Positions 36,472 through 50,654 of a DNA stretch of 64,000 bases are shown here, piece after piece. The DNA comes from Circinella umbellata (taxonomy: Eukaryota; Mucoromycota; Mucoromycetes; Mucorales; Lichtheimiaceae): positions 434,001-498,000 of the forward strand of contig JAIWNF010000003.1 in NCBI GenBank assembly GCA_025093555.1. The letters run 5' to 3'. The notes under the pieces are model-generated. The model did no database searches. It saw only the letters and a list, made by a program, of their open reading frames with translations, and was not told where the DNA came from. Within the stretch, counting starts at the first letter, position 1. Each line of letters opens with the position of its first letter. The translations under genes and the position numbers were made by a program.

Positions 36472-37532
36472 AAAAAAATCTTGTAGCAACCTGCTGTAGA
36501 TTTTTTGTTTGTTTTATAAGTAGCTCTTCAATGAAATAAAAGTTAATACAACACAAAATTTTCCGTGAGTAACGCAAAAAAATGAATATGGAAATACAAA
36601 ATCTCATTCTCATTGGCACAAATAATTTGGAAAAAATCAGTAGTAGAACATTAGCCTTACATTAAGGACTTACTTAGCAGGCATTACTACCTTAAGACAT
36701 TCAGGACACTGGTTTGGGGTTCAATTTTAAAGGAAAAATCAACTATACGTACCGTGTACATTTTCTGTAAATACTAATCAACAACCCCCTTTCAGTTTTC
36801 CATAGTTATTCTCGTTAACCATGTCATCTTTTACTTCTTGCTGAAGCCTCGTTTATTATCACATGTAGTGAAAATTATGAATCAGTGCAAAGCACGTATT
36901 TTTTTCTTTTATTAAAGAGCTGTTAAATGCCTACTTAACAAGAGAACCGTTCATCTCTTTTCTTATATATGCTAACATATATAAAGTTCAAAATAGTATT
37001 TGTTAGGATAGCAAGGTGATCAATGATAATGAGTAAACACGTAAATAGAAAGAAAAAATAAATCTACATATATCCTAAAACGAAATGTAGCCTGACATGA
37101 AAATTACATTTGTTGCATGAAAAGGATTATGGTAATAGAATATGCGACTTGATATGCAAGGTCCCTTTGTCAATTAGAGTTGTAAAGAATGAAATGAAAT
37201 GCAATGACCGTGAAAAGAAAATTGAGAAGTGGCTATAGTTTTAAAAAGAAAAAGAGAAATATGCATTGTGAATAAACAACATTGTGCAAAACAGTGTTTC
37301 ATTTTTTGTACTGAACGTAAACTTACATGCAAGACGAAACCAAAAACATATATATATAGTAATAATAATAACAACAATAGACACAGCTTGTTTATTTTGA
37401 TGATAAAATATAGAATACAATCTTTTTATTTTTTTGTTTTTTAAGCCCTTTTACTTATCATTTTTCTTTCTTTCATTTTTCATTTCCCCATCCATCTTTT
37501 ATACATAATAATTGCTACCATACTATATTATA
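36472..37532. other. Intergenic region upstream of the rhomboid gene
   Basis: No gene is supported. The right end (37440-37500) is a pyrimidine-rich tract leading to the rhomboid start, after a short (TA)/(AAT) run near 37348-37380. A duplicated ACATATA motif lies near 36965-36985. Confidence 0.55.
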
Positions 37533-39130
37533 ATGAATAACAGTAGTAATACACAGTACGATAGACAACATAACAACGATGACGCAGATTCTATGGTTTC
37601 TTCTACACCAACACTCATACAGCCACCACCAGAAGAGCAACGAAGGTTTCTACGGCACAATAACCACAGTGATGGTTACCATCATTTATCCAATCTACAA
37701 GATGTTGAAGAGCAACCCGATGAAGTACAGTCCGAACAGTCAGTTCAACGGAGGGATGGATTTATGCGACTGGGATCAGGTGGAAACTTAATACAGACCA
37801 ATGATAATGATAATGATAAGAAATGGGCTACAATACGTGATATACTTATGGGACCAACAGATCGACCATGGTTTATATGGTTATCAGCTATAACTATGAT
37901 TGTTATTATGGTATTTGAAATTGCCAAGCACCACGATGTGTTGGGAAGCATGATACAAACAGATCCATTAAATCCCATGATCGGGCCCACATTTACAGTT
38001 GAGTTTCTCCTTTATTTTAGTCTTTTTGTTTATTATCGTTATTGTATTTATACTTTCAAACAACAGAACTAAAAGAATAATTGAGCGGGGGATAAATATT
38101 ATAGGTTCTAATCAATAGTGGTGCACGATATACTCCTTGCATGCGCTCATTACCAGATTATGAGGTCACAACAGTTATAAATAATTGTTATTCGAACAAT
38201 GATACATGCACATTAGAACAGTTATGTGGTGGTGGCAGTAATCAAGGTTATCGGTTCTTCAGTCCTATTTTTATTCATGCAGGGATTATCCACGTTATTA
38301 TAAATTTATTGATCCAGTTTCAAGTTGGCTCTAATATTGAACGAGACTTAGGATTTTTAAGATTTGGATTCTTATACTTAGTATCTGGTACTTGTGGGTT
38401 TGCTCTTAGTTCACTATTATCACCAGCCGAAAGAGGTACTATTAAGTATCTGCTTGATTTTACATGAGTTTTTGAATAAAAGAAATAATAACAACAAAAT
38501 AGTAATACTAATATATAACACATACTATTTTACATACGTTTTCTTATCATATTTAGCGTCCATGGGTTGTTCTGGAGCATTAATGGGATTGGTTGGATAT
38601 TTGTTAGTAGATACGTTTATAAATTGGAAATCAATACGAGGTCGAACGCGTCGATTACTTAGTTTATTAATTTCGGTTATACTCACTTTCTTATTTGGTA
38701 TATTTCCTGGCTTTGATAATTTTGCTCATCTTGGTAAGAATAATAATAATAAAGAAAAAAAGAGTGTGGTTTCATTAAGATATAAACTAAAACTATAAAA
38801 TGCATAAAAATAGGGGGACTCTTAACAGGGGTTGTTATTGGTGTACTCCTAATTTTACCAGTAGCGTCAACTAGTCAATGGATCACATGGGGTATACGGG
38901 TCGTTGCTTTGACATTGCTTGTTGTTGTATTTGTCATCATGTTATATATATTTTACTCCGCGGAAGATCCAACAAAGGTAGTAAATAGAAAAATATTATT
39001 CAAAAAGTAACAAGAAGGATTTCTCATCTCTTTTCTTTCTTTATTTTCATTTTTTTGTAATGTATTATAGATTTGTCCAAACTGTAAATATTTTTCTTGT
39101 GTCCCAGTAAGCAACTGGTGTGATATATGA
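37533..39130 (+). CDS. Rhomboid-family intramembrane serine protease
   Basis: Five exons (37533-37997, 38105-38435, 38557-38733, 38814-38977, 39071-39130) give 398 residues. Rhomboids cleave transmembrane helices within the membrane. The long acidic/polar N-terminus (1-105) precedes the first helix (WFIWLSAITMIVIMVFEIA). The luminal loop contains 'INSGARYTPCMR', Cys-rich segments and FFSPIFIHAGIIHVIINLL (the conserved WR/H-region equivalent). The catalytic serine is Ser271 in GCSG, and the catalytic histidine is His323 in DNFAHLGG, so the dyad is intact. The C-terminus has Cys-rich ICPNCKYFSC followed by VPVSNWCDI, as in the fungal and animal secretase-type (non-mitochondrial) group. The first intron uses a GTTGAG donor. 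I chose the ATG at 37533 because no earlier in-frame ATG exists after the pyrimidine tract. Confidence 0.88.
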
Positions 39131-39775
39131 ATAAATTATTAGATTGTCATTATTATTTATTTTATATTAAAAATTGTTATACCTATTCTTATATAACAAA
39201 TAACGTGTAAGTAGTTTTTTCTTTATTACTTGAGTTGTTCATATAAAGAAACATGACGCGTACTGGCTCTTTTGAAAAAATAATAATATTATATTGATTA
39301 CTTTTTATTATCTGATCTTTTTAAAATCGAAGCAAGTTGACTATTTATGTTTGTGTTATACAATAAAAATGAATAATCAATACACGAAATATTGTCTTGG
39401 AATCAATGACAGGGATTTTCATTAAACAAAACGTTTAATAAATGAAATATATAATAATAAAATGAAAGGGATAACAATTTATAACCTTTAGATTTTGTCA
39501 CTTTTTTGACTATAAAGTTATATTACACAAAATACTTTTGGGATTACCCAACAGCTTGAAACTTTTAGGTCTTATGAATAACTCGAGTTTGATTGGCTGT
39601 GATGTATCGGTGATGTGATTACAAACATCAAAGTGAAGTCACCATATGAAAAAATATGCCGCCCGCTCGCAATAAAAATATACATTAAGATTACTTTCCC
39701 CCGTTTCTTTTTTTTTTTCTTTTTTTCCATAACTTTCTTTTCACTCTTTCAAACAAAAAAGAATTATAATCAAAA
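39131..39775. other. Intergenic region and SOD1 promoter
   Basis: The left part is AT-rich rhomboid 3' sequence. The right part (39700-39765) is a long pyrimidine tract (TTTCCCCCGTTTC followed by many T/C) directly before the SOD start, as at other highly expressed genes here. No other gene was seen. Confidence 0.55.
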
Positions 39776-40522
39776 ATGGTCAAAGCTGTAGCTATTCTCC
39801 GTGGTGACTCTCCCGTCACTGGTACTGTTACTTTCACTCAAGAATCTGAAAATGGTCCTACTACCGTTGAAGCTACTGTCTCCGGTTTGACCGAAGGCAA
39901 GCATGGTTTCCACGTTCACGAATTTGGCGACAACACCAACGGTACGCACCTCGACCCCAGAGGACAATTCTATTTTACATTTTCTTAAAGCCCTTCTCTC
40001 CTTCTTTCTCCCCCCCCCGCACCGAATCTACGCGATGCGCGCGTCTTCGGACTATTCGGTCTTTTAAAAAAAGACAGTCGGAGAAACTCCATCCCATTCA
40101 CTCACACACTTACATTTAATCTTTTACATATAGGCTGTACTTCTGCTGGTGCTCATTTCAACCCCTTCGGTAAGACTCACGGTGCTCCCGAAGCTGAAGA
40201 ACGCCACGCTGGTGATTTAGGTAACGTTGTTGCTGATAAGGATGGTAAGGCTACTTTGAAGGTCACTGATAACCAAGTCAAATTGATTGGTCCCCATTCC
40301 GTTATTGGGTAAGTTAAAAAAAGGAAGCAGATAGAGTTTTTTCGTTTTGCGGGTGGTATTTTTCTTTTTTAGCACAAAACTCTAAATTGTTATATTTTTA
40401 GCCGTACAATCGTTGTCCACGCTGGTGAAGATGATCTTGGTTTAGGTGGTCACGAATTATCCAAGGCCACTGGTAATGCTGGTGATCGATGGGCTTGTGG
40501 TGTCATTGGTATCTCTAAATAA
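39776..40522 (+). CDS. SOD1: Cytosolic Cu/Zn superoxide dismutase
   Basis: Three exons (39776-39941, 40134-40308, 40402-40522) give 153 residues, the usual length. The enzyme disproportionates superoxide to oxygen and hydrogen peroxide. Copper ligands His46, His48, His63 and His120 are present, as are zinc ligands His63, His71, His80 and Asp83, the Cys57-Cys146 disulfide pair and the active-site Arg143 ([13 protein letters not shown]). There is no signal peptide, consistent with the cytosolic form that needs the Ccs1 chaperone. Codons end in C or T far more than in neighbouring genes, the bias expected of a strongly expressed gene. The first intron (39942-40133) contains an unusual C-run and a GC-rich hairpin. 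Confidence 0.97.
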
Positions 40523-41942
40523 GCTAATACTTTGTATTGCTTATACAATACTGATAAAAACACATGAAAAACAAGTATAATAGCTTGTATTTGTCCATAG
40601 TGTATTTTGTACAATTTCAAAAAAAAAAATGAAGATATCTGATAAAAAAATACATTTTTTTAAAAAACCAAGGTGTTAATCTGGCACCAATATTTCCATT
40701 CTAAAATTAGTTATTGCTTCTTGTTAAACCTTCTATGTATTATTGTTATATTGGGGGGGGTTCTTTTTGAAATCTTAAGTGTGAAGTGCGGGAAATGTTT
40801 CATAGAAGGAAGGTTTTGTTTTTTCTTTGTGAAGAGATGTAGAGCTGGAGTAAGACATACATCATCTTTTCTTCTTTTGTAACTATCCATAGTATAGAAG
40901 GCTCTTATATTTGGATGTTGTATGCTTACTAAGAATTGAAAGCCAATTGCAATGGATCTAGTTATGTAATGCAGACGTCTGTTTGAGCATATTTTGTACT
41001 ATATTGCTTGCTCATTCAACATCCCAAAAGTATAAGTAATCTGACTGTTTTATGTGTCAAATTGTTACTTTATTAATAATGTCTGCATATACACCGCTTC
41101 ATAATCTTTATAAAACTAATTGATATGTTTTTTAATATTGACGGTTCCAATAACAACACTATTCTTGAACAAATCATTGTAGAATTACATACGTATTAGC
41201 AATAACACACTAGGTATTTGCCATAGGTCATTAATATCTTAAGATCTTATTATTATTATTATATTTTTTTTCATTTGAAATACCCTTAATGTATATTATC
41301 TAGCAAATTGATAGTAATATATATATATAAATATTCAGCCATATGATAAGTTTATCTAGATAGACTTCTTAGTTGATATATATTTTTTGTATAATTGCGT
41401 TGGATCACACAGTTTATTGTAGATGCATCAAACATTTTGCATTTTGCGCCTATTTTCTATGCATGTAACTATTTTTGGAGCATTAAAGAAATTGATATAA
41501 AAGTTAAGATGTAGTTTGTTAGACAAAACTAAAGTATCTTTTTCTTTTAATTATTATTACGTAAAATCAATGAAATGGTTTGATATCGTCAGTAGAGTGT
41601 TGTATATGTTGATGATAACATCTCATATCATCATTGACATTATTATCATATGTGACGTAAACTTTTTTTATAAACCAGGCATAAATGTATTGTGCTACAA
41701 ATACTATTCATTCCTCGTAACAGGTCTTATTATTACTTATGATAAATTACAGGTTCTCAAGTCACAAAATAAAAAATATTTTTTATCAAGCAATAGAATT
41801 TTTATTATTTAATATTTTTATTGCAGGTGTTCAACAAAGAAAAATAAAGGATATTTTGGATTATAATATGTAAAAATAAAGAGGTAGTGTTACAATATGA
41901 AGGAGATAAGAAAGAAAAAAATGGAAGAGATTATCTTTCAAT
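40523..41942. other. Convergent 3' intergenic region
   Basis: 1.4 kb lies between the SOD1 and protoglobin stop codons. It is AT-rich with TA runs (41322-41335) and an eight-base G run near 40755. Short open stretches (for example 41516-41812) have intergenic Ile/Tyr/Phe-rich composition and no similarity. No RNA gene was seen. Confidence 0.55.
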
Positions 41943-42789
41943 TTATAAAAGATGTTTGTATCTCAAAGCCAACCATACAGCTAATCCACCGACAAGTACA
42001 CCTAAGCCTGCGGCTGGTTGTGTTAATTGTTCCAATAAAGATACTTCTTTCTTTACAGGGGGAGCGATAGGATTAACACAATAATATTTAGCAAAATAAT
42101 CGTTTTGAATCCAAAGCAACTTGTTGAATGCAGCCAAAGCAGCTAATTGTTCTTCCTCAGGTAACTTGAGTGATAAAATACCACCCACCAATGTAGTCTC
42201 AACGTATCCCAAAAGTGCATTGATATGAATATAATCTACATTGATCTTACTCTTCTTTTGAGGAGTATCAGTATGAATCTTGGCGACCCAATCGAGATAA
42301 CGAAGCATACGTTCATCATATGGGCCTGATAACAACTTGTTTAGATATTTGGAAAGAAAATCTTTTCGGAATTTGATTTGTGGATGATCCAAGGTAAGTT
42401 CTTCAAGAGTAGTAGCAGTTTTTCCTTCAAAACCTTCATTCTTGGGCATAAAATGACGTTTAGTAATATCATACTTGAATAACTTGACATAGACTGCGTC
42501 AACGACCACAGGAACCAAAGGACGGATTTTGTCAGCAACAGTTTCAATGGCTTTAATGTCATCAGCACCTATTATTATGATATATAGAGAAAAAAAATAG
42601 AAAAAAAATATTAGTCATATATAAAAACAAAACAAAAGAGGCTTGTTGACGACGCGTATCAATACCATTTTATGGCAGTTGAAAAATAAAATAAATACAT
42701 ATAAGCTTACCAAAATCCATGAATTTGCTAACATAAGTGAATCGATATTCACTATCGGTGTAAAGTTGATTACGATCAATATATTCCAT
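41943..42789 (-). CDS. Protoglobin-domain protein with C-terminal membrane anchor
   Basis: Two exons (42789-42711 and 42568-41943) give 234 residues. The start MEYIDRNQLYTDSEYRFTY and the block 'PLVPVVVDAVYVKLFKYDITKRHF' match the fungal protoglobin/globin-sensor fold, which binds haem and small gases. The probable proximal haem histidine is His125 (RYLDWVAKIHTDTPQ), followed by the helix VDYIHINALLGYVETTL. After the globin (about 195 residues) comes a Pro/Lys linker and a hydrophobic helix (about 212-229) ending with a short basic tail, KHLL, typical of a tail-anchored membrane protein. There is no output domain such as a cyclase or methyl-acceptor module. A membrane-tethered gas or redox sensor, or an NO-handling protein, is an inference. 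It faces the SOD1 gene tail to tail. Confidence 0.8.
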
Positions 42790-44269
42790 TATGATTTTTA
42801 GGTATTACTTGTAAAATAATTCTGGAAGAAGAGAAAAGAAAAAGAAAAATGTCTTTTTTTCTGATATTTTATAATAAATCAAAGGGGAAGAAAAAACAAA
42901 ACAAAAAAAAAAAGTCAGAAAACCAATCGGGTTACCTGCCTAGAACTTGATAGATCGAATGACCATTTTTGGATAACAAACAAATGCACTGGACAGCAAA
43001 ATATTTGTTTTGAAGTCAGTGAAACGTTAACACGGCAAAATTACATTTTTTGACATTTCCGCGCCGGTTGTTATCGTTGACCAAAATGACTCATCATAAT
43101 CAAATTGTTAAAATAAGAAAAGAAAAGAAAAAAAAAACTTGTCTATAGTAGATTATGTTATAAGCTATATATTCTCACTTTTTCTCGGAAAAGAAAGCAC
43201 AACATACATTGTATATTCAAGATAAATTGGTCTTTTGTCATCCAGTGGTAATAACACTGTACTTTGTCCTTTGTGTTTTGTAGTTTTTTATTTTTATTTT
43301 GAACGGAAGATAGTTGATCCCTGTTACGGCTTGTTACCGATTTTCTATATACTTTTTTTTTGTTACACTACTGTTACCAGTACTATTTCAAAGAAACAAC
43401 ATTCATCACTCCGACCCACTTGGCTAATAACGTCACTGTTCTGAAAAATTAACATAATCTCAATAAAGATACTTTTCAAATAAGACCATCTCAATTCAAT
43501 AATATATAAAAGGTTTAGGATAAAACAACAAGAAGCGATGCTATAATTAAATACATAATCGTTGAATTGAGGCATATATTTTTTTCCCTGTAATGTCCAT
43601 AATTTCCAACTCAGCATTTTTTTCTTGAAGCTAGCAAAAAGTTTAATCACATGCTCACTTTTTTCCCATATAAATTTTTAAGCTTGCAGCTCCTTTTATG
43701 TACATTGAATTATATATAAAAAAAAGTTTACTCCGAGAAAAAAGTACTTGTTGGTGATTTGAGTTTCTTTATGATATCTAATAAGTATTACCTATAACCT
43801 ACTTGACCTATTTTTATCTCATTTAAACATGTGGTACGAATCCTTAACCAGCCATGGTAGTTATGGTAGTGTGGCTATTAAAGACTATACTATATCTGAA
43901 CATTATCAAAATAGGAGAAATTATCTATTTGTTGATTAAAGACAGAGAAGTAACAATACCTAATCATGATCAGAATTCACAGATTCTTTTACCAGTAAAA
44001 AAAAGTTCGTTGAGTACTATTATAGAACAATACGATTCGAATTATAATTGAATAATACTAATGATAATAAATGAACAAGTTTCAAGAACACAAACGTTTT
44101 GTTACTGCAGGGGGTAACAACCTCAATTAAATGATCCAAAAGTAGTGTTTTATTATTAGATTTTGGCTAATGTAAAATAAAGAAAATTCCGCTGATATAA
44201 AAAGAAAAAGAAAAGCGCATAATCGGCCTTCTTTAAACTTTTTTCTCTTTTCTATTTTTATTTTGTTTA
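42790..44269. other. Divergent intergenic region between protoglobin and coiled-coil genes
   Basis: The left end (42826-42915) is purine-rich on the plus strand, hence a pyrimidine leader for the protoglobin. The right end (44229-44265) is a pyrimidine tract before the coiled-coil start. Between them lies AT-rich sequence with no protein-like frame. A stretch near 44105-44120 (CTGCAGGGGGTAACAACC) resembles an inverted-repeat end, but no partner was found. Confidence 0.5.
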
Positions 44270-46239
44270 ATGACAACAATTAAAGCTCGCATTCAAGATA
44301 ACGCTCCAAAGTATCGGGAACTTATACAAGAGCTCTCTCAAGAGCAAACTGTTAAAATGGGGCTTGAAAGCTGCATTGCTGAACGACAGCGGTTGACGCA
44401 AAAACTTAAATCAAAAAAGACAGATATGGTTGCTTTAGAAGAAAACTCGTGAGTAGAATTTAAACAGTAATTATTATTTGAAAGAAAAAGAACATGGTCA
44501 CAATTCGAATTACAAGTTTATAATGAAAAAAAAAAAAGTAAAAAGGAATTTGACGATCTACGCAAGATTCGACATCTTACTATAAAATCGGCAGCGGCAA
44601 CACTAACGGGCAAAAAACGAGAAAAAATAGCAGCAAGTGAAGCAAGATACCAACATGCATTTGAAGCTGAACAAAGCTGTAAACGAGATATTGAATTAAT
44701 GACGAATGAACTTGACGTTCTCGCAAATAATGTAATTTTATGCCTAAGAAGTGAATAATATTATATATGTATAGCTTGTATATTTATAATTTCTCTTATT
44801 ATTTCCCCGAATGCTAATTATTATACAGCAAGATCAACTCGAACGCCAAGCAAATCATATGCGCGAAACTCGAACTCAGTTAAAATTATTATTGGATAAT
44901 GTATGTAATTTCACGATAAAAAAGAAAGGCTAACAAAGAGGAAAAAGGTGAATTTAGATAATGAATTATGATATGTTTCATTTTACTAATATACTATGTA
45001 TATATTCAGATATTCTCTGTATCAGATCCAGGTTTTCCATTAGAACCTCAACTCAAGGCCGAGTTGCAAAACTATATCAATCAACAAATTGGAGTAAGTA
45101 CTGTTTTTTTTTCATCTACGAATAATAATCATGCATGTATACTTATAGTAAAAAATTAATTAGGCCACTCGAGATTTAGGACGATTTAAGGATACAGATC
45201 ATAATCTGACACATGCTAAACGAGATATCAACAAAGTACTGCGACTTCTTGATACGGCCATGAGTTATGTACCATTTGATTTATTTGGAGGAAATTTAAT
45301 GGATGCACATCAAGCAGCATGTCTTGAAGGTAAAATGGGAACTCAATTCAAATTTCTCTTATCATTTCCATAACTATATAGAGATTACGTTTAGTTTATA
45401 TAACTAATTAACCAATTATGGATAAAAAAATAACTGTACTTAGGTGCTAAGAAACAGACATATGAAGTACAACGACGATTAAATGTTGCGCGCCAAATTC
45501 TTCCAGAAATACCACATCCTGGATTGCTTGATGTCGTTACCCAAAATTTGTTACTAAATATGCAATTAAATCTAAATTATGTGGATGTAGCATGGAAAGG
45601 TAAAAGGAAAAGGAAAAAAAGAATGAAATAGAATACTTGCTAAAAATGGATTACATCTTTCTTTTTATAGCTAAAGCACAACACACTTACGCATTATTGG
45701 TCACTTGCCAAAAGAATATTGAAACTTCTTTGCGATGGGTACGACATTATTTACATTACACTGAAGGTGCTTTACAGCGTCTTGAAGTAGCAATTGAATC
45801 AACACAAAACGCTCTTGAAATTGAACGTCGTCGAATAGTGGATGGTATTCTTGCTGGTCAGCCCGTTGATGGATTAGCTGGATTTGGAATAAGTGGATCA
45901 CCTTCTTCCACACAAGAACAAGGACCACAAGTACAAATTGATGATCAGCCTCCACCAATGTATGAATCACCCCCAGATGCAAATATAAATAATTTGGCCA
46001 CAATACCATCTATTCCTTCAAATGTACATCTTCCTCCACCATCACCCACATCCACTTTGGAAAACATCAATTCACCGGCACTTGCTTCAACAACCTCGCT
46101 AAGTTCAAATAATAGTCCATCTCAACAACTACGTCCACCTAGTCAGCCGCCAGCACCCTATGCTCCACCTTCTCCCACTACTTCCTCTAGTACTCCTCCT
46201 AATACGACACATAATAATTCACATAATCCATTTAGATAA
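44270..46239 (+). CDS. Conserved coiled-coil protein with Pro/Ser-rich tail, function unknown
   Basis: Seven exons (44270-44448, 44491-44731, 44829-44900, 45010-45093, 45164-45329, 45444-45599, 45671-46239) give 488 residues. Residues 1-165 are highly charged and predicted coiled coil (YRELIQELSQEQTVKMG, ERQRLTQKLKSKKTDM, later SEARYQHAFEAEQSCKRD). A second helical region (about 190-370) holds DPGFPLEPQLKAELQNYIN, RDINKVLRLLDTAMSYVPFD, QQYxxxRR-like QTYEVQRRLNVARQILPEIP and a long helix ending ALQRLEVAIESTQNALEIE. The last 110 residues are Pro/Ser/Thr/Asn-rich with PPPMYE- and PPAPYAPP-like stretches that could bind WW or SH3 domains. I recall similar proteins in other fungi without an assigned function. 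The first intron is only 42 nt; an AG six bases earlier is an in-frame alternative acceptor. Confidence 0.7.
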
Positions 46240-47504
46240 AATATAAACGATTTAGTTTTCCAATTTTAATTGATGATTTTTTCCCATTGATTCGATGCGA
46301 GTACTACTTATATATATATGTGTGTGTGTAACGATACTTAAATATTACTGCGTGGCTATATACCAAAAAAAAAACATAATGACTTTTGTAGATGTATCAA
46401 TAATTCAACCTAACTATAATTATGCTAAAGTAGATCAGCAAAAGTGGAGAAGAAAGAGATGGATACTTAAGGAGTGATTTAGAGCTGACGATAATCCGTA
46501 TCCTCTTGGCTATTTGTCAGAAAGCATCTTGTAAACGTATCTATTAGGCAACTGACAATGACTTATCTATTTTGATCTTGCTCCCCTTTTTTTGAATGCT
46601 TTAAAATTCTTATTATAAAATAATTATATAGGAATGAATATCTAATGAAAATTTGTTTAATTCGTAATAAAGTGATACTAGTGTTTATTTAGTTGATAAC
46701 CATTATTATAACTCACTTGATATTTTATATACATAATAGCGTACTATAACTAAAAATAATTTGCTGTTACCACAAACACTTTTTTTTCGCGTCGTTGTTT
46801 TCTGGTTACTGTGATGTTTACTAATATAAATTGTTAAGGTGACAAGTCAAAGTGTTGATGGCGTCTATCCAGAAAAAACAAATAGTGCTTATCTCAGGTT
46901 AGCATTGTGATACGTAACCTGCTTGATCATGTATAGCTTTGGTATTGTTATTGTTATTTCTGTATATATTGCAAACATTGATCTTACTACTGCCGAATCA
47001 GGCATCTTCTAGTATTACCCAGGTAAAGATTAATGCGTAAAATGATTCATCGTTAATTATATAGTCTTCTAATAATTGATTTTATTGTATAATATCTTTC
47101 TGGAAGAGTAGGCAAATAATATACATCGAGAAGAAATGAGAGATGCACGGGTTCTCTTAGACGTACTAATATGCGTGAGGTAAGGTAATATACACAAAAA
47201 CATGACCTAAAGAAAACAGTTTAAATTCGAAACATTAAATCGATGACAACACCATAAAACTCAATAGTTTTTTCTTCAGAATTACATACACACACAATGA
47301 GCACAACCAACAAAATTATATCAAGCCAGTATATTATTATTATTATTTTTTGCTATGTACAAATGATATGTATGTTTTCTTTTTTATTATCCTTCTATTT
47401 TCATATTTAGGGATTTGATACAAATTCAAGTAAATTAACTTTGGGGAATTTCTTTTTTTTAAGTAATTAGGAGTTGTAAGCAAGTAGGGTTTAAATTAAC
47501 ATGT
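46240..47504. other. Convergent 3' intergenic region
   Basis: 1.27 kb lies between the coiled-coil and Hsp70 stop codons. No protein-like frame or RNA gene was recognised. It is AT-rich with short TTA repeats near 47333-47350. Confidence 0.55.
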
Positions 47505-50204
<2,700 letters not shown>

Positions 50205-50654
50205 GATTATAATTATAGTAACAGAAGAAGAAGCAAAAAAAAGGGGGAGGAACGGACGTGTTTAAATATGGCGACTGTTTAGATCCGAATAAGGTTACAA
50301 AATAGCACTCGTTTGGAATCATGAAGAAATCGGTGGAAGTTCCATTTCGATATCCGCCTGTTGGCTGGTACAATTTAAGCCTAATAATCTTACGTGGTGC
50401 ACGACACCTTATTATAACCCTTTTGCATCACCATTCACCCGGTCACCCTTTTCCTGATAAAAATAGCACTAATTTTTTTTTTCTTTGTTTTATATATAAG
50501 GACTGTTCTTTTAGCTGGTTTTTTTTTTCTTTATCAGTAAAAAAAAAAAGTGATTGTATACGTTCGGGGAGGGGAGGATTGTGTAAAAAAAAAACAAGGG
50601 GATTCTCTCTTTATTATTATTTCTTTTTGCATCTTTTTATTATTTTGTTAATTT
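50205..50654 (-). promoter_or_regulatory. Hsp70 upstream region with imperfect heat-shock elements, overlapping the coatomer gene's 3' end
   Basis: Only 450 bases separate the coatomer stop from the Hsp70 ATG, both genes lying on the minus strand. Positions about 50314-50351 contain, on the minus strand, several GAA/TTC units (ATCGAAATGGAACTTCC, then TTTCTTCATGATTCC). Spacing is imperfect compared with the 5-base nGAAn rule. A TATATATAA stretch lies near 50491-50499, about 290 bases before the ATG. The leader (50226-50255) is purine-rich on the plus strand. Heat-shock control is expected for this family; the elements themselves are weak. Confidence 0.35.

Noticed and set aside
44105..44122. 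Inverted-repeat-end-like motif with a G run
   Set aside because: No partner in inverted orientation or target duplication was found within the intergenic region.
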